45,256 bases of DNA. It comes from an uncultured Verrucomicrobiota bacterium (GTDB taxonomy: Bacteria; Verrucomicrobiota; Kiritimatiellia; RFP12; UBA1067). A program made the position numbers and the translations under genes. The number at the start of each line of letters is the position of its first letter. Position 1 is the stretch's first letter. Below are positions 1 to 7,077 of this stretch, one piece after another. The notes under the pieces were generated by a model. It saw nothing but the letters and a program-made list of their open reading frames with translations. It had not been told where the DNA came from and did no database searches. Location: contig CAMOCC010000016.1 of NCBI GenBank assembly GCA_946610035.1, forward strand, positions 1 through 45,256, written 5' to 3'.

Positions 1-546
1 GGCGTTGTTGCGCGGATCCCACGGGAACTCCTTCGAGAAGACGACCTTGCCGTTCTTGAGCGCGGAAATCTTGAAGTCGGACGCGCCGAGGTCGAAGCCG
101 ATGCGGCATCCGTCCGCGACGGTCTTCACCTTCTGGAGCTTCTCGTTCGTCACAGGCATCTGCTTGTAGGGAACGATGACAGCCTCGACGGGGCGTCCGT
201 AGATGGACGTGAAGAAGTCCCAGTCGAACTTGCGCGCGCCCTTCTTGGTGTAGGCGTTGGCGACGGGCTTGACGATCGCATCGGGTCCGGCGAGGTAGAG
301 CTTCCAGCCGCCTGCGGACCAGACGATGAACTTCGCGATGCGGTCCACGACGTACGAGACGTACTTCGTCGCATCCGGGTCCAGTCTCTTCGGAATCGGC
401 AGGTCGTACCGGAAGACCTTGCCGTCCTCGCGCTCCCAGGCGACGGCGACGATGTCCGGCTTGCCAGAGATTCCGTCGTAGACCTTCCAGAGGGCGCTCA
501 TCGGCGCCTGGAAGTCGGATTCACAATGTTTGCACTTGCATGCCAT
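1..546 (-). CDS. ROK-family protein, partial (C-terminus beyond the left edge)
   Basis: The first 182 residues of a gene that runs off the left edge. The start ATG at 546 follows a GGGGAGA ribosome site. Residues 149-157 read IGFDLGASD, the ATP-phosphate loop that opens ROK/ASKHA sugar kinases and repressors. Unusually, about 147 residues precede it, beginning MACKCKHC (Cys3, Cys5, Cys8; a possible metal-binding knuckle). ROK proteins normally begin close to this loop or carry a DNA-binding HTH before it, and I see no HTH here. Sugar kinase is the most likely role, but the sugar-binding and zinc motifs lie outside the window, so a non-catalytic ASKHA protein is possible. Confidence 0.7.
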   Translation of the reverse strand, partial: MACKCKHCESDFQAPMSALWKVYDGISGKPDIVAVAWEREDGKVFRYDLPIPKRLDPDATKYVSYVVDRIAKFIVWSAGGWKLYLAGPDAIVKPVANAYTKKGARKFDWDFFTSIYGRPVEAVIVPYKQMPVTNEKLQKVKTVADGCRIGFDLGASDFKISALKNGKVVFSKEFPWDPRNNA

Positions 547-590
547 TTTTTCTCCCCTTTCCTTGTTTTTGTTGAATGTTGTTTTCCCCG

Positions 591-1448
591 TCAAACTGAA
601 TCGTACGCGGCGAGTATCGTCCCCGTCACATCCTGAAGCGACTCCACTCCGTCGCGGATCTGCTTCTCGTGCGGACCTATCGCGATGAACGGGACGGGGT
701 TTCGCGTGTGCCCCCTGTCGTCCATGCACTCGATGTTTCCGTGGTCCGACGTCATTACAACCGTAATTCCCGCCGCCTCCGTCAGCCGTACGAGCGAGGC
801 CAGGAAGCGGTCGTACGTGCGGAGCACCGCGCACGCGCGCGCGTAGTCCATTGAGTGGCCCGAGACGTCCGTCTGGAAGAACTCGTATAGCGTGAAGTCG
901 TAGTCCCTCGCCAGAGCGAAGAGATGCTCCGCCGCGCGCTGCGGCGGGATGACGCGGATGTCGGGGTAGCGGTCCTGAATCGTCTCGCGCGTGAGGTCCT
1001 GCATGAGCGCGCGGTCCTCCATGAGGTCGTCCGCAGTCGTTATGACCTCCGGCGTCGTCAGCGCCATCACGGTCGTCACCGACTTGTACCTGCGCGACAC
1101 CAGCTCGTCCGGGGATTCGACAAGGTACGCGTCCGCGAACTTCACCCTCTTTCCACGCTTCTTGAGCTGGAGGAAGAGGTTGTTCTCCTCGATTATCTTC
1201 CTGAGCGCCGGACCGGGGAACCCCTCGCAGTGCTTGCCCATGGCCTTCGAGCAGTTGACTCCTGTGAACATCGTGGCCTGTCCGGTGGCGGACTGCGGCA
1301 GCCCCTCGACGCCCAGGCAGGCGTCGACTGGCTTCGCGTGCTTTTCGATGAGACGGCACAGCGTCGGGCAAACCTCGGGGTTTACCGGGTTGTCCGCCGC
1401 AGCCTCTCTCATCCCCACGCCGTCTATGAACAGAAATATGATTTTCAC
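591..1448 (-). CDS. Alkaline-phosphatase-superfamily metalloenzyme (phosphoglycerate mutase/phosphopentomutase-like)
   Basis: 285 aa. The N-terminus MKIIFLFIDGVG carries the first metal-binding Asp of the alkaline phosphatase superfamily, and TSDHGN near residue 235 is the second metal-binding signature (Asp-His). QSATGQATMFTG near residue 53 resembles the catalytic Ser/Thr region. The length is shorter than cofactor-independent phosphoglycerate mutase (about 510 aa), so this is a stand-alone metalloenzyme-domain protein (PF01676-like) whose substrate I cannot name. The start is GTG at 1448, ten bases after a TATAAT on the minus strand with no Shine-Dalgarno, suggesting a leaderless mRNA. It lies downstream of mnmG, on the same strand but with its own promoter. 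Confidence 0.75.
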   Translation of the reverse strand: MKIIFLFIDGVGMREAAADNPVNPEVCPTLCRLIEKHAKPVDACLGVEGLPQSATGQATMFTGVNCSKAMGKHCEGFPGPALRKIIEENNLFLQLKKRGKRVKFADAYLVESPDELVSRRYKSVTTVMALTTPEVITTADDLMEDRALMQDLTRETIQDRYPDIRVIPPQRAAEHLFALARDYDFTLYEFFQTDVSGHSMDYARACAVLRTYDRFLASLVRLTEAAGITVVMTSDHGNIECMDDRGHTRNPVPFIAIGPHEKQIRDGVESLQDVTGTILAAYDSV

Positions 1449-1458
1449 AGTTGATTAA

Positions 1459-1489
1459 ATTATAGCATATTTCGTTCCCCTTGTTGTAA
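1459..1489 (-). promoter_or_regulatory. Promoter of the metalloenzyme gene (leaderless geometry)
   Basis: On the minus strand TATAAT (1464-1459) lies exactly 10 nt before the GTG start at 1448. A TTACAA (1489-1484) sits 19 nt upstream as a possible -35. No ribosome-binding sequence separates the -10 from the start. Confidence 0.55.
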
Positions 1490-1516
1490 AAAAGTGCACG
1501 AAAGTTCAGTCCACTT

Positions 1517-3733
1517 TCAGTGATGTCCTCGCTTGATGATTATTGCGAGGACGGCTACATCGGCGGGGTTGACGCCTGGAATGCGGCCCGCCTGTCCAAG
1601 GGTCTCGGGGCGGAACCTTTTCAGTTTCTCCCGGCTCTCGTACCTGACTGCCGGACACTTGTCGTAGTCCAGCCATGCAGGTATGACAACCGCCTCGTCC
1701 CTCTTCGCCCTTTCCGCCGCCTCAAGCTCCTGCCTTATGTATGGTGCGTAATGTCGCATAATCCTTAATTCTTCCTCAATGTCCTTTCTTGAGAAAAATT
1801 GCAAGGGGCGATCAGATTCTTTATCATCGACTTTTGTTTCTACCTTCTCGGCTAACGCTCCTACAGACCGATCATTTCCAAAGCCATGATTCTCGAATTC
1901 TTTCAGGAATTCGGACACCAACTTATCCGGTTCATCCTTTGTTTCCACGTTCTTCTCAAGAAATTCAGATACTATCCTCGTCTCTTCTATCTGACGCTTC
2001 GAAACTATTTCCACCTTTTCAGCTGCATCAAGTAGTCTGAATCTTGCATTGTCCTGCCTCAGTATCAGCCGCCTTTCAGCCCTGCTTGTAAATATGCGAT
2101 ATGGTTCATCCGTTCCCTTAGTCACCAGATCGTCTATCATCACACCTATATAGGCATCCTGTCGACTGAGAACCAACGGCTTTTCTTTTCGGACGCTTAA
2201 TGCCGCATTGATTCCTGCAATAATTCCCTGAGCGGCCGCCTCTTCATATCCCGTCGTACCGTTGATCTGTCCGGCAAAATACAAACCCGATACTCTCTTC
2301 GATTCCAATGTATGCTTCAACTCACGCGAATCTATGCCGTCGTATTCTATCGCGTATGCGTATGCAAGAAACTCCGCATTTTCCAATCCCGGCACAGAAT
2401 GAACCATCCGCTCCTGCACGTCACGCGGTAGGCAGCAACTTAATCCGTTTGGATAAATGATATTACCTTCTGAATCCTCCGGCTCAAGCATTACATGATG
2501 GTGCTGCGCATCCTTGAATCTAACTATTTTGTCCTCTATGGACGGACAATACCTCACACCAGTAGCATGAATTGAACCACCATACAAGGCAGATTTATCA
2601 AGGTTGCCTCGTATTATATCATGAGTTTCTGGCGTTGTATATGTCAACCAACAGGGATACTCGGGCAGATTATTATTTTCAACGCTTGAATTGTTCCACG
2701 TGGAACAAAATTCGCCATTTTCCGAGTGTTCCACGTGGAACATTTTAGTATTAAATCTATTGTCGTTCTGTGAAAAGTGTTCCACGTGGAACATTTGCTG
2801 TAAACCAGCTTTGCTACTAGTAGATTGTTCCACGTGGAACAATGGGCGCGGATTCTCTCCGTCTTGACGCTGACACTTGGTAAAATCACAGGAAGCAGCC
2901 TTCAAGCGAGGTGGAGTACCTGTCTTCAGTCTAATTAGATCAAAACCGAGACGAATAAGTGCGTTTGAAAGCTCGTTTACAGCCGGGCGTCCGTCTCCTC
3001 CGCTTTCCTCGGACTCCTTGCCAATCCAGATTTTGCCGCGCAAGGTTGTCCCTGATGTGATGACAACAGCTTTAGCTAAATATCGATTACCAGATGATGT
3101 AACCACACCATGGCAAACTAAATTGCCTTGTGAAAGCGTCATACTGGTATATCTATCTTTACTCAAGCAATCACATTGACATATCGTAGAATTTCTTGGT
3201 GTATTCTGATTCTGCCTTGGTTCAACAATTAAAGGGGAAGTGAGGGTAATACTATCACTTGATGTTGCAGAATCAGATGAAATTACTTTATCATTGTTCT
3301 TGCCATCCTCATGTGTCGTCGAGTTTACGACTGAATGATCGTCTACAATCAAATCTACAACAGCTTCTTCCACTACAGAAAGGTTGGGTTGATTCGCAAC
3401 AACATACTGCATACGCTCGGTGTATTCACGTTTGGCGCACTGTGTACGGGTAGCGCGGACGGCGGGTCCGCGACTTGAATTGAGAGTCTTGGACTGAAGG
3501 GCCGTCGCATCCGCATTGCGTCCCATCTCCCCGCCGAGAGCGTCAAGCTCGTAGACAAGGTGACTCTTGGCGAGTCCGCCTATGGACGGATTGCACGGCA
3601 TTCTGGCGATTGCGTCCTTTCTGGCGGTGACGAGAAGGGTGTTAAGACCCATGCGGGCAGAGGCTAGGGCCGCTTCGGACCCGGCGTGTCCGCCTCCTAC
3701 AACTATCACTTCAAAACTGTTGTCTCTTTTCAT
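1517..3733 (-). CDS. mnmG: tRNA uridine-5-carboxymethylaminomethyl modification enzyme MnmG (GidA), with insertions
   Basis: 738 aa against the usual roughly 620-630. MnmG with MnmE installs the cmnm5/nm5 group at U34 of certain tRNAs, using FAD and methylene-THF. Visible hallmarks are the FAD loop GGGHAG (13-18), NPSIGG (48-53), KTGTPPR (270-276), [41 protein letters not shown] and the C-terminal GQAGRIPGV. Three stretches are extra relative to E. coli MnmG: about residues 135-205 (Ser/Thr/Asn-rich), about 299-352 (three FHVE[QH] and one CSTWN, encoded by four parS palindromes) and a charged expansion in the C-terminal helical region. All are in frame and the conserved motifs are intact, so the enzyme is probably functional. 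The inserts are visibly AT-richer than the rest. It is divergent from dnaA across the candidate oriC and appears leaderless. Confidence 0.96.
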   Translation of the reverse strand: MKRDNSFEVIVVGGGHAGSEAALASARMGLNTLLVTARKDAIARMPCNPSIGGLAKSHLVYELDALGGEMGRNADATALQSKTLNSSRGPAVRATRTQCAKREYTERMQYVVANQPNLSVVEEAVVDLIVDDHSVVNSTTHEDGKNNDKVISSDSATSSDSITLTSPLIVEPRQNQNTPRNSTICQCDCLSKDRYTSMTLSQGNLVCHGVVTSSGNRYLAKAVVITSGTTLRGKIWIGKESEESGGDGRPAVNELSNALIRLGFDLIRLKTGTPPRLKAASCDFTKCQRQDGENPRPLFHVEQSTSSKAGLQQMFHVEHFSQNDNRFNTKMFHVEHSENGEFCSTWNNSSVENNNLPEYPCWLTYTTPETHDIIRGNLDKSALYGGSIHATGVRYCPSIEDKIVRFKDAQHHHVMLEPEDSEGNIIYPNGLSCCLPRDVQERMVHSVPGLENAEFLAYAYAIEYDGIDSRELKHTLESKRVSGLYFAGQINGTTGYEEAAAQGIIAGINAALSVRKEKPLVLSRQDAYIGVMIDDLVTKGTDEPYRIFTSRAERRLILRQDNARFRLLDAAEKVEIVSKRQIEETRIVSEFLEKNVETKDEPDKLVSEFLKEFENHGFGNDRSVGALAEKVETKVDDKESDRPLQFFSRKDIEEELRIMRHYAPYIRQELEAAERAKRDEAVVIPAWLDYDKCPAVRYESREKLKRFRPETLGQAGRIPGVNPADVAVLAIIIKRGHH
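2692..2707. promoter_or_regulatory. parS: parS site 1
   Basis: Perfect TGTTCCACGTGGAACA. In mnmG it is translated in the frame giving CSTWN (residues 343-347). Confidence 0.88.
2727..2742. promoter_or_regulatory. parS: parS site 2
   Basis: Perfect TGTTCCACGTGGAACA, translated in mnmG as FHVEH. Confidence 0.88.
2778..2793. promoter_or_regulatory. parS: parS site 3
   Basis: Perfect TGTTCCACGTGGAACA, translated in mnmG as FHVEH. Confidence 0.88.
2826..2841. promoter_or_regulatory. parS: parS site 4
   Basis: Perfect TGTTCCACGTGGAACA, translated in mnmG as FHVEQ (residues 299-303). Confidence 0.88.
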
Positions 3734-3743
3734 TTCAAGGCAG

Positions 3744-3773
3744 ATTATACCAAATTATCTACTGATTTGTGAA
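3744..3773 (-). promoter_or_regulatory. mnmG promoter (leaderless geometry)
   Basis: Minus-strand TATAAT (3749-3744) lies 10 nt before the ATG at 3733, and TTCACA (3773-3768) is an 18-nt-spaced -35. No Shine-Dalgarno is present between them and the start. Confidence 0.65.
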
Positions 3774-3999
3774 CAAAAAAATATGTATGGTTATTAGTCA
3801 ATGATATTTGCATAAAAATACAAAAAACTCAATAAATTCGCTAAAAATTGATTGTTAGCAATGTGTGTCAATGAATAATTTATCAAATGATATTTACACT
3901 TATCTAAAAGTTATCAACATAGTAGATAACTTAATGAAATTTAGCAAAAACCGCTCATTTATACTTTTAAGACTAAAAACGGCACGAAGCGGCCCAATT

Positions 4000-4055
4000 G
4001 ATGTGGCAAGGACGACTCGGTCTTGCTGCAAGGGCGAGGGCACCCTTGCCACATC
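4000..4055. repeat. Dispersed hairpin repeat, copy A (in candidate oriC)
   Basis: Arms GATGTGGCAAGG (4000-4011) and CCTTGCCACATC (4044-4055) are perfect reverse complements of 12 bp. Positions 4003-4026 match 29793-29816 at 21 of 24 bases, so this is a related copy of the element at 29793-29908. Its GC content contrasts with the AT-rich gap around it. Confidence 0.75.
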
Positions 4056-4187
4056 ATCGGCATTGGTGGAAGGGCACTTGCCACAACTCAAAACTAATAC
4101 TGCTATTTCTTATAACTGTCTAGGTGTTGTTAAAAGTTATCTACATAAAATGTTGATAAGTTGAAAATATCCGTTTATATGTGTCTA

Positions 4188-4217
4188 TTGCAGAAGCGGA
4201 CCAAACTATGGTATTAT
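4188..4217 (+). promoter_or_regulatory. Putative dnaA promoter
   Basis: TTGCAG (4188-4193) and TATTAT (4212-4217) are separated by 18 nt. Predicted initiation near 4224 gives a leader of about 25 nt to ATG 4249. A reversed TTATCAACA at 4151-4159 lies just upstream, suggesting DnaA autoregulation. Confidence 0.45.
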
Positions 4218-4248
4218 TATGTTCCATAATTTCGCAAAAGACAAAACA

Positions 4249-5679
4249 ATGAGCAACGACACAATAGACATAGCTTCGAAGGAGTTGTGGGAAAGGGCGA
4301 AGACCATATACCTTTCCACACTCTTCAACGAGCAGGAGAAGAGTCAAGCCGAAAATTACTTCTCCATGATCACTTCAGTGTCTGTCGAAGGCAACGTCTT
4401 CCTCGTCAGGGCCACAAACAAGTTCGCCGCCGATTTTCTTCGCGACAAATATGCAGGAAAACTGAAGAGCGCACTCGACCTTGCGGGCGGTGACAAGGAG
4501 CAGGTGATTGAATTCAAGGAAGATGAGCGCTCACGGCCTGCAATCATCGTTCCTACATACGAACCCAAGCCCCAGCCTCAGTACCAGTCCTACGCTCCCA
4601 CGCCGGCAAAGCCCAATCAATACATATCGACTCTGCCGCTTGAGGAAAACTACACATTCGAGGAATTCGTACAGGGAGCATCTAACAGCTGGGCGTATGC
4701 AGCCGCGAAAGGCGTCGCAAAGCATCCGGGTCTAAAGAACTCCAATCCGCTTTTCATTCACGGCGGAACCGGCCTTGGAAAGACACACTTGATGCAGGCG
4801 ATAGGCAACGACCTCAGGAAGACGAATCCGCAGATGTCCATATGCTATCTCACTGCTGAAACATTCCTTAATGAATACATCAACTCCCTGCAGACGAAGG
4901 ACATGTCCGTCTTCAGGGAGAAATACAGAAACTTCGACGTATTGCTGGTGGACGACATACAGTTCCTCCAGAAGGGAAAGCAGTGTCAGGAAGAGTTCTT
5001 CAACACCTTCAACTACCTCACCACAAACCACAAGCAGATAGTGATGACGTCCGATGTGGCCCCAAAGAACCTTCCGGCCCTCGAGGAAAGGCTCATCTCA
5101 CGTTTTGAAGGCGGAATGGTGCAGGAGATCGAAGCTCCCGGATACGAGACGCGACTCGCCATCCTTCAGAAGAAGGCTGAGGGGATGACACCTTCCGTAC
5201 CTCTTTCCACCCTTCAGTTCCTGGCGGAGAACATCAAGAGCCATGTCAGGGCCATAGAAGGAGCCCTTGCCAAGGTGCACGTCACAATGCAGATCAATCC
5301 TACTCAGGAGCTGACGCCGGAATTCCTCGCATTCCTTCTCAAGGACGTGATAGAGAAGGAACAGTCCATGCGCAACATAACTCTGCGCGAAATACAGGAA
5401 AGGGTCGCAAGGAAGTACGGCGTCACTGTTAAGCAGATACTTTCTGCGGACCGCACGCAGTCCCTTGTGACGCCTCGCCAGCTTGCCATGTACATTTCAA
5501 GGAAGTACTCAAACAAGAGTCTTCAGGAAATATCGAAGGAGTTCGACAAGAAGCACGCGACGATAATACACGGTGTGAAGACAATACAGAACAGGCTTGA
5601 CGTCGACGCCAACCTCAAGAACGTCCTGGAGGAAATTCTCCATGAATTCGGCTATAAAATCACGGACAACCAGGAGTGA
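4249..5679 (+). CDS. dnaA: Chromosomal replication initiator protein DnaA
   Basis: 476 aa from ATG 4249; an in-frame ATG at 4219 would add 10 residues but overlaps the proposed -10 region. DnaA binds boxes in oriC as an ATP form, oligomerises and melts the origin. Domain I is residues 1-90, followed by a Pro/Gln-rich linker and the AAA+ domain with Walker A GGTGLGKTH (172-180) and Walker B LLVDDIQFL (Asp235-Asp236). The C-terminal helix-turn-helix includes TPRQLAMYISRKY and SLQEISKEF. The family signature normally reads GGRDHTTV; here it is DKKHATII (433-440), changing the Asp and the first Thr that contact bases in E. coli DnaA while keeping the His and second Thr. This coincides with local boxes mostly reading TTATCAACA. 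No clear Shine-Dalgarno precedes the start. Confidence 0.97.
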   Translation: MSNDTIDIASKELWERAKTIYLSTLFNEQEKSQAENYFSMITSVSVEGNVFLVRATNKFAADFLRDKYAGKLKSALDLAGGDKEQVIEFKEDERSRPAIIVPTYEPKPQPQYQSYAPTPAKPNQYISTLPLEENYTFEEFVQGASNSWAYAAAKGVAKHPGLKNSNPLFIHGGTGLGKTHLMQAIGNDLRKTNPQMSICYLTAETFLNEYINSLQTKDMSVFREKYRNFDVLLVDDIQFLQKGKQCQEEFFNTFNYLTTNHKQIVMTSDVAPKNLPALEERLISRFEGGMVQEIEAPGYETRLAILQKKAEGMTPSVPLSTLQFLAENIKSHVRAIEGALAKVHVTMQINPTQELTPEFLAFLLKDVIEKEQSMRNITLREIQERVARKYGVTVKQILSADRTQSLVTPRQLAMYISRKYSNKSLQEISKEFDKKHATIIHGVKTIQNRLDVDANLKNVLEEILHEFGYKITDNQE

Positions 5680-5929
5680 ACATTGATGTCGACATGCGTG
5701 TCGGCAACCGTGCTAGTTGTCGACACTCATCGACAAAAGCGGAAGTTGTCAAACATGTCTTCAGACGAACCTACTTTCAATCAACATCCAAACGTGAGTT
5801 TCAACCAATAAAACAAGGGGTGCAATCAGTTATCTACCATATCAACAACTCTATTATACATTAAATACGCACTTTCAATTAATAAGAGTATTTGATACAA
5901 TTGATGGCAGTCGATAAAAGGAGAATAAA
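5680..5929. other. dnaA-dnaN intergenic region with DnaA-box-like words
   Basis: A 250-bp gap, AT-rich in its right half. TTATCTACC (5830-5838) and ATATCAACA (5839-5847) abut and resemble the boxes upstream of dnaA. TACAAT at 5896-5901 could be the -10 of dnaN. The first part contains scattered TTGTCGAC/GTCGACA words (about 5690-5735) that I cannot assign. No gene is visible. Confidence 0.4.
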
Positions 5930-7027
5930 ATGAAGTTCAACATCATACGATCCAAGTTCCTCGACGGGTTGAAGGCCGTGCAGAACGTTGTCGCCGGAAA
6001 AGGGTCCCTCGCAGTCCTCCAGAACGTGCTGATCGAGGCGAACGGACACGAATTGAAGATGACCACTACCGACCTAGACCTTTCGATAACATGCACGGTC
6101 GAGTGTACTGTAGTGGAACAGGGTGCAACCACTCTTCCGGTGAAGCTTCTCTTCAACGCAGTCGCCAAGGCTGCTGAGGGTGAGGTGGAGGTGAGCGTTG
6201 ATGCCACGGACGTCGCCGCCATATCGGCTGCATCCGCCCGCTTCCGCATTACCGGTCTTGGAGAGAAGAACTTCCCGCGTCCGCCCGAGGACGAGGAGGC
6301 GTACGGATACAAGATTCCTTGCCAGACGTTCAAGGAGATGATAAGGAAGGTGGCCTACGCGGCCTCCCAGGACGACACGCGCCGCGCTCTCAGGGGTGTT
6401 CTCATCAGCTTCAAGGACCAGAAGCTTACCATGGTCGCTACCGACGGACGCCGCATGGCGCTTGTCGAGAACGAAATGGAGTTTCCCAAGGAGGCCGAGA
6501 GGGACATCGTCCTTCCCGCGAAGGCAGTCCAGGAGATTCAGCGCTCCCTCGGGTCAGGAGAGGAAAACATAAACCTCAAGGTTTGCAAGAGCCAGATATG
6601 CTTCGAGTTCGGCAACATAATGATCTACTCGAAAATGGTGTCCGAAAACTACCCCAACTACATCCAGGTCATTCCGAAGGAATGCCGCGAGAAGGTTGTT
6701 GTAGACAGGCAGCTGCTCCTCGACGCTCTCGACAGGGCGAGCGTCATGACTATGGACGAGGCGCATTCGACGAAGCTCATTTTTGACTCCAACAAGCTTA
6801 CGGTGACGTCGGCGGCGAGCGAGATCGGGTCCGCAAGCGACGAAGTGCCGATCAAGTACGTTGGAGAGAGGCTTGAGATAATGTTCAATCCCTCGTACAT
6901 GATGGATCCGCTTAAGGCGATCGACGACGACGAGGTGAAGATCGAGCTGATTGACGGACACTCTCCGGCGGTCATCAGGTGCTCCATACCGTTCCTGTAC
7001 GTGCTAATGCCCCTCAGGACGAACTGA
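5930..7027 (+). CDS. dnaN: DNA polymerase III beta subunit (sliding clamp)
   Basis: 365 aa, the usual length. The dimeric ring tethers replicative polymerase and other clamp-binding proteins to DNA. The sequence shows the three repeated clamp folds: the start MKFNIIRSKFLDGLKAVQNVV, the middle domain with SQDDTRRALRGVL and MVATDGRRMAL, and the C-terminal end FLYVLMPLRTN matching the canonical YVLMPMR tail that lines the protein-binding pocket. The start ATG follows an AAAAGGAG ribosome site at the usual distance. It lies immediately downstream of dnaA, the classical dnaA-dnaN order, and has its own upstream region with DnaA-box-like sequences. Confidence 0.97.
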   Translation: MKFNIIRSKFLDGLKAVQNVVAGKGSLAVLQNVLIEANGHELKMTTTDLDLSITCTVECTVVEQGATTLPVKLLFNAVAKAAEGEVEVSVDATDVAAISAASARFRITGLGEKNFPRPPEDEEAYGYKIPCQTFKEMIRKVAYAASQDDTRRALRGVLISFKDQKLTMVATDGRRMALVENEMEFPKEAERDIVLPAKAVQEIQRSLGSGEENINLKVCKSQICFEFGNIMIYSKMVSENYPNYIQVIPKECREKVVVDRQLLLDALDRASVMTMDEAHSTKLIFDSNKLTVTSAASEIGSASDEVPIKYVGERLEIMFNPSYMMDPLKAIDDDEVKIELIDGHSPAVIRCSIPFLYVLMPLRTN

Positions 7028-7077
7028 CAGGATGCTTTCACAGGGTTGCCGTGGGGGAAAAGTAGAAAGGTAGACTT

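Larger units (their letters stand above)
2692..2841. repeat. parS: Cluster of four perfect parS-type palindromes inside mnmG
   Basis: Four identical copies of TGTTCCACGTGGAACA begin at 2692, 2727, 2778 and 2826. This 16-bp palindrome matches the conserved chromosomal parS motif bound by ParB. Intervening sequence is AT-rich and unrelated between copies. In mnmG three copies are read as FHVE[QH] and one (2692-2707) in a different frame as CSTWN, so the DNA word rather than the peptide is what is repeated. Location about 1.1-1.5 kb from the dnaA/oriC gap fits an origin-proximal centromere. parA/parB are not in the window. Confidence 0.9.
3734..4248. other. oriC: Candidate chromosomal replication origin (oriC) between mnmG and dnaA
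   Basis: A 515-bp AT-rich, gene-free gap between divergent mnmG and dnaA. It contains 9-mers close to the DnaA box TTATCCACA: TTATCTACT (3755-3763), TTATCAACA (3911-3919), TTATCTACT reversed (3921-3929), TTATCTACA (4137-4145) and TTATCAACA reversed (4151-4159), plus the weak TTATCTAAA at 3900. Runs of A/T around 3770-3900 could serve as an unwinding element. A dispersed hairpin repeat sits at 4000-4055. Gene orientation changes here (leftward to the left, rightward to the right). The short ORFs in the gap have no family resemblance. Confidence 0.7.

Noticed and set aside
2692-2841. FHVEH repeats as a functional protein repeat of MnmG
   Set aside because: One of the four copies is in a different frame (CSTWN), while the 16-bp DNA word is identical in all, so the DNA is the conserved unit.
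3865-4164. Short open frames inside the candidate oriC
   Set aside because: They span DnaA-box-like words and the dispersed hairpin, with no ribosome site or recognised family.
5676-5864. 62-codon open frame between dnaA and dnaN
   Set aside because: Overlaps the dnaA stop, no ribosome site, and its composition follows the AT-rich intergenic sequence.
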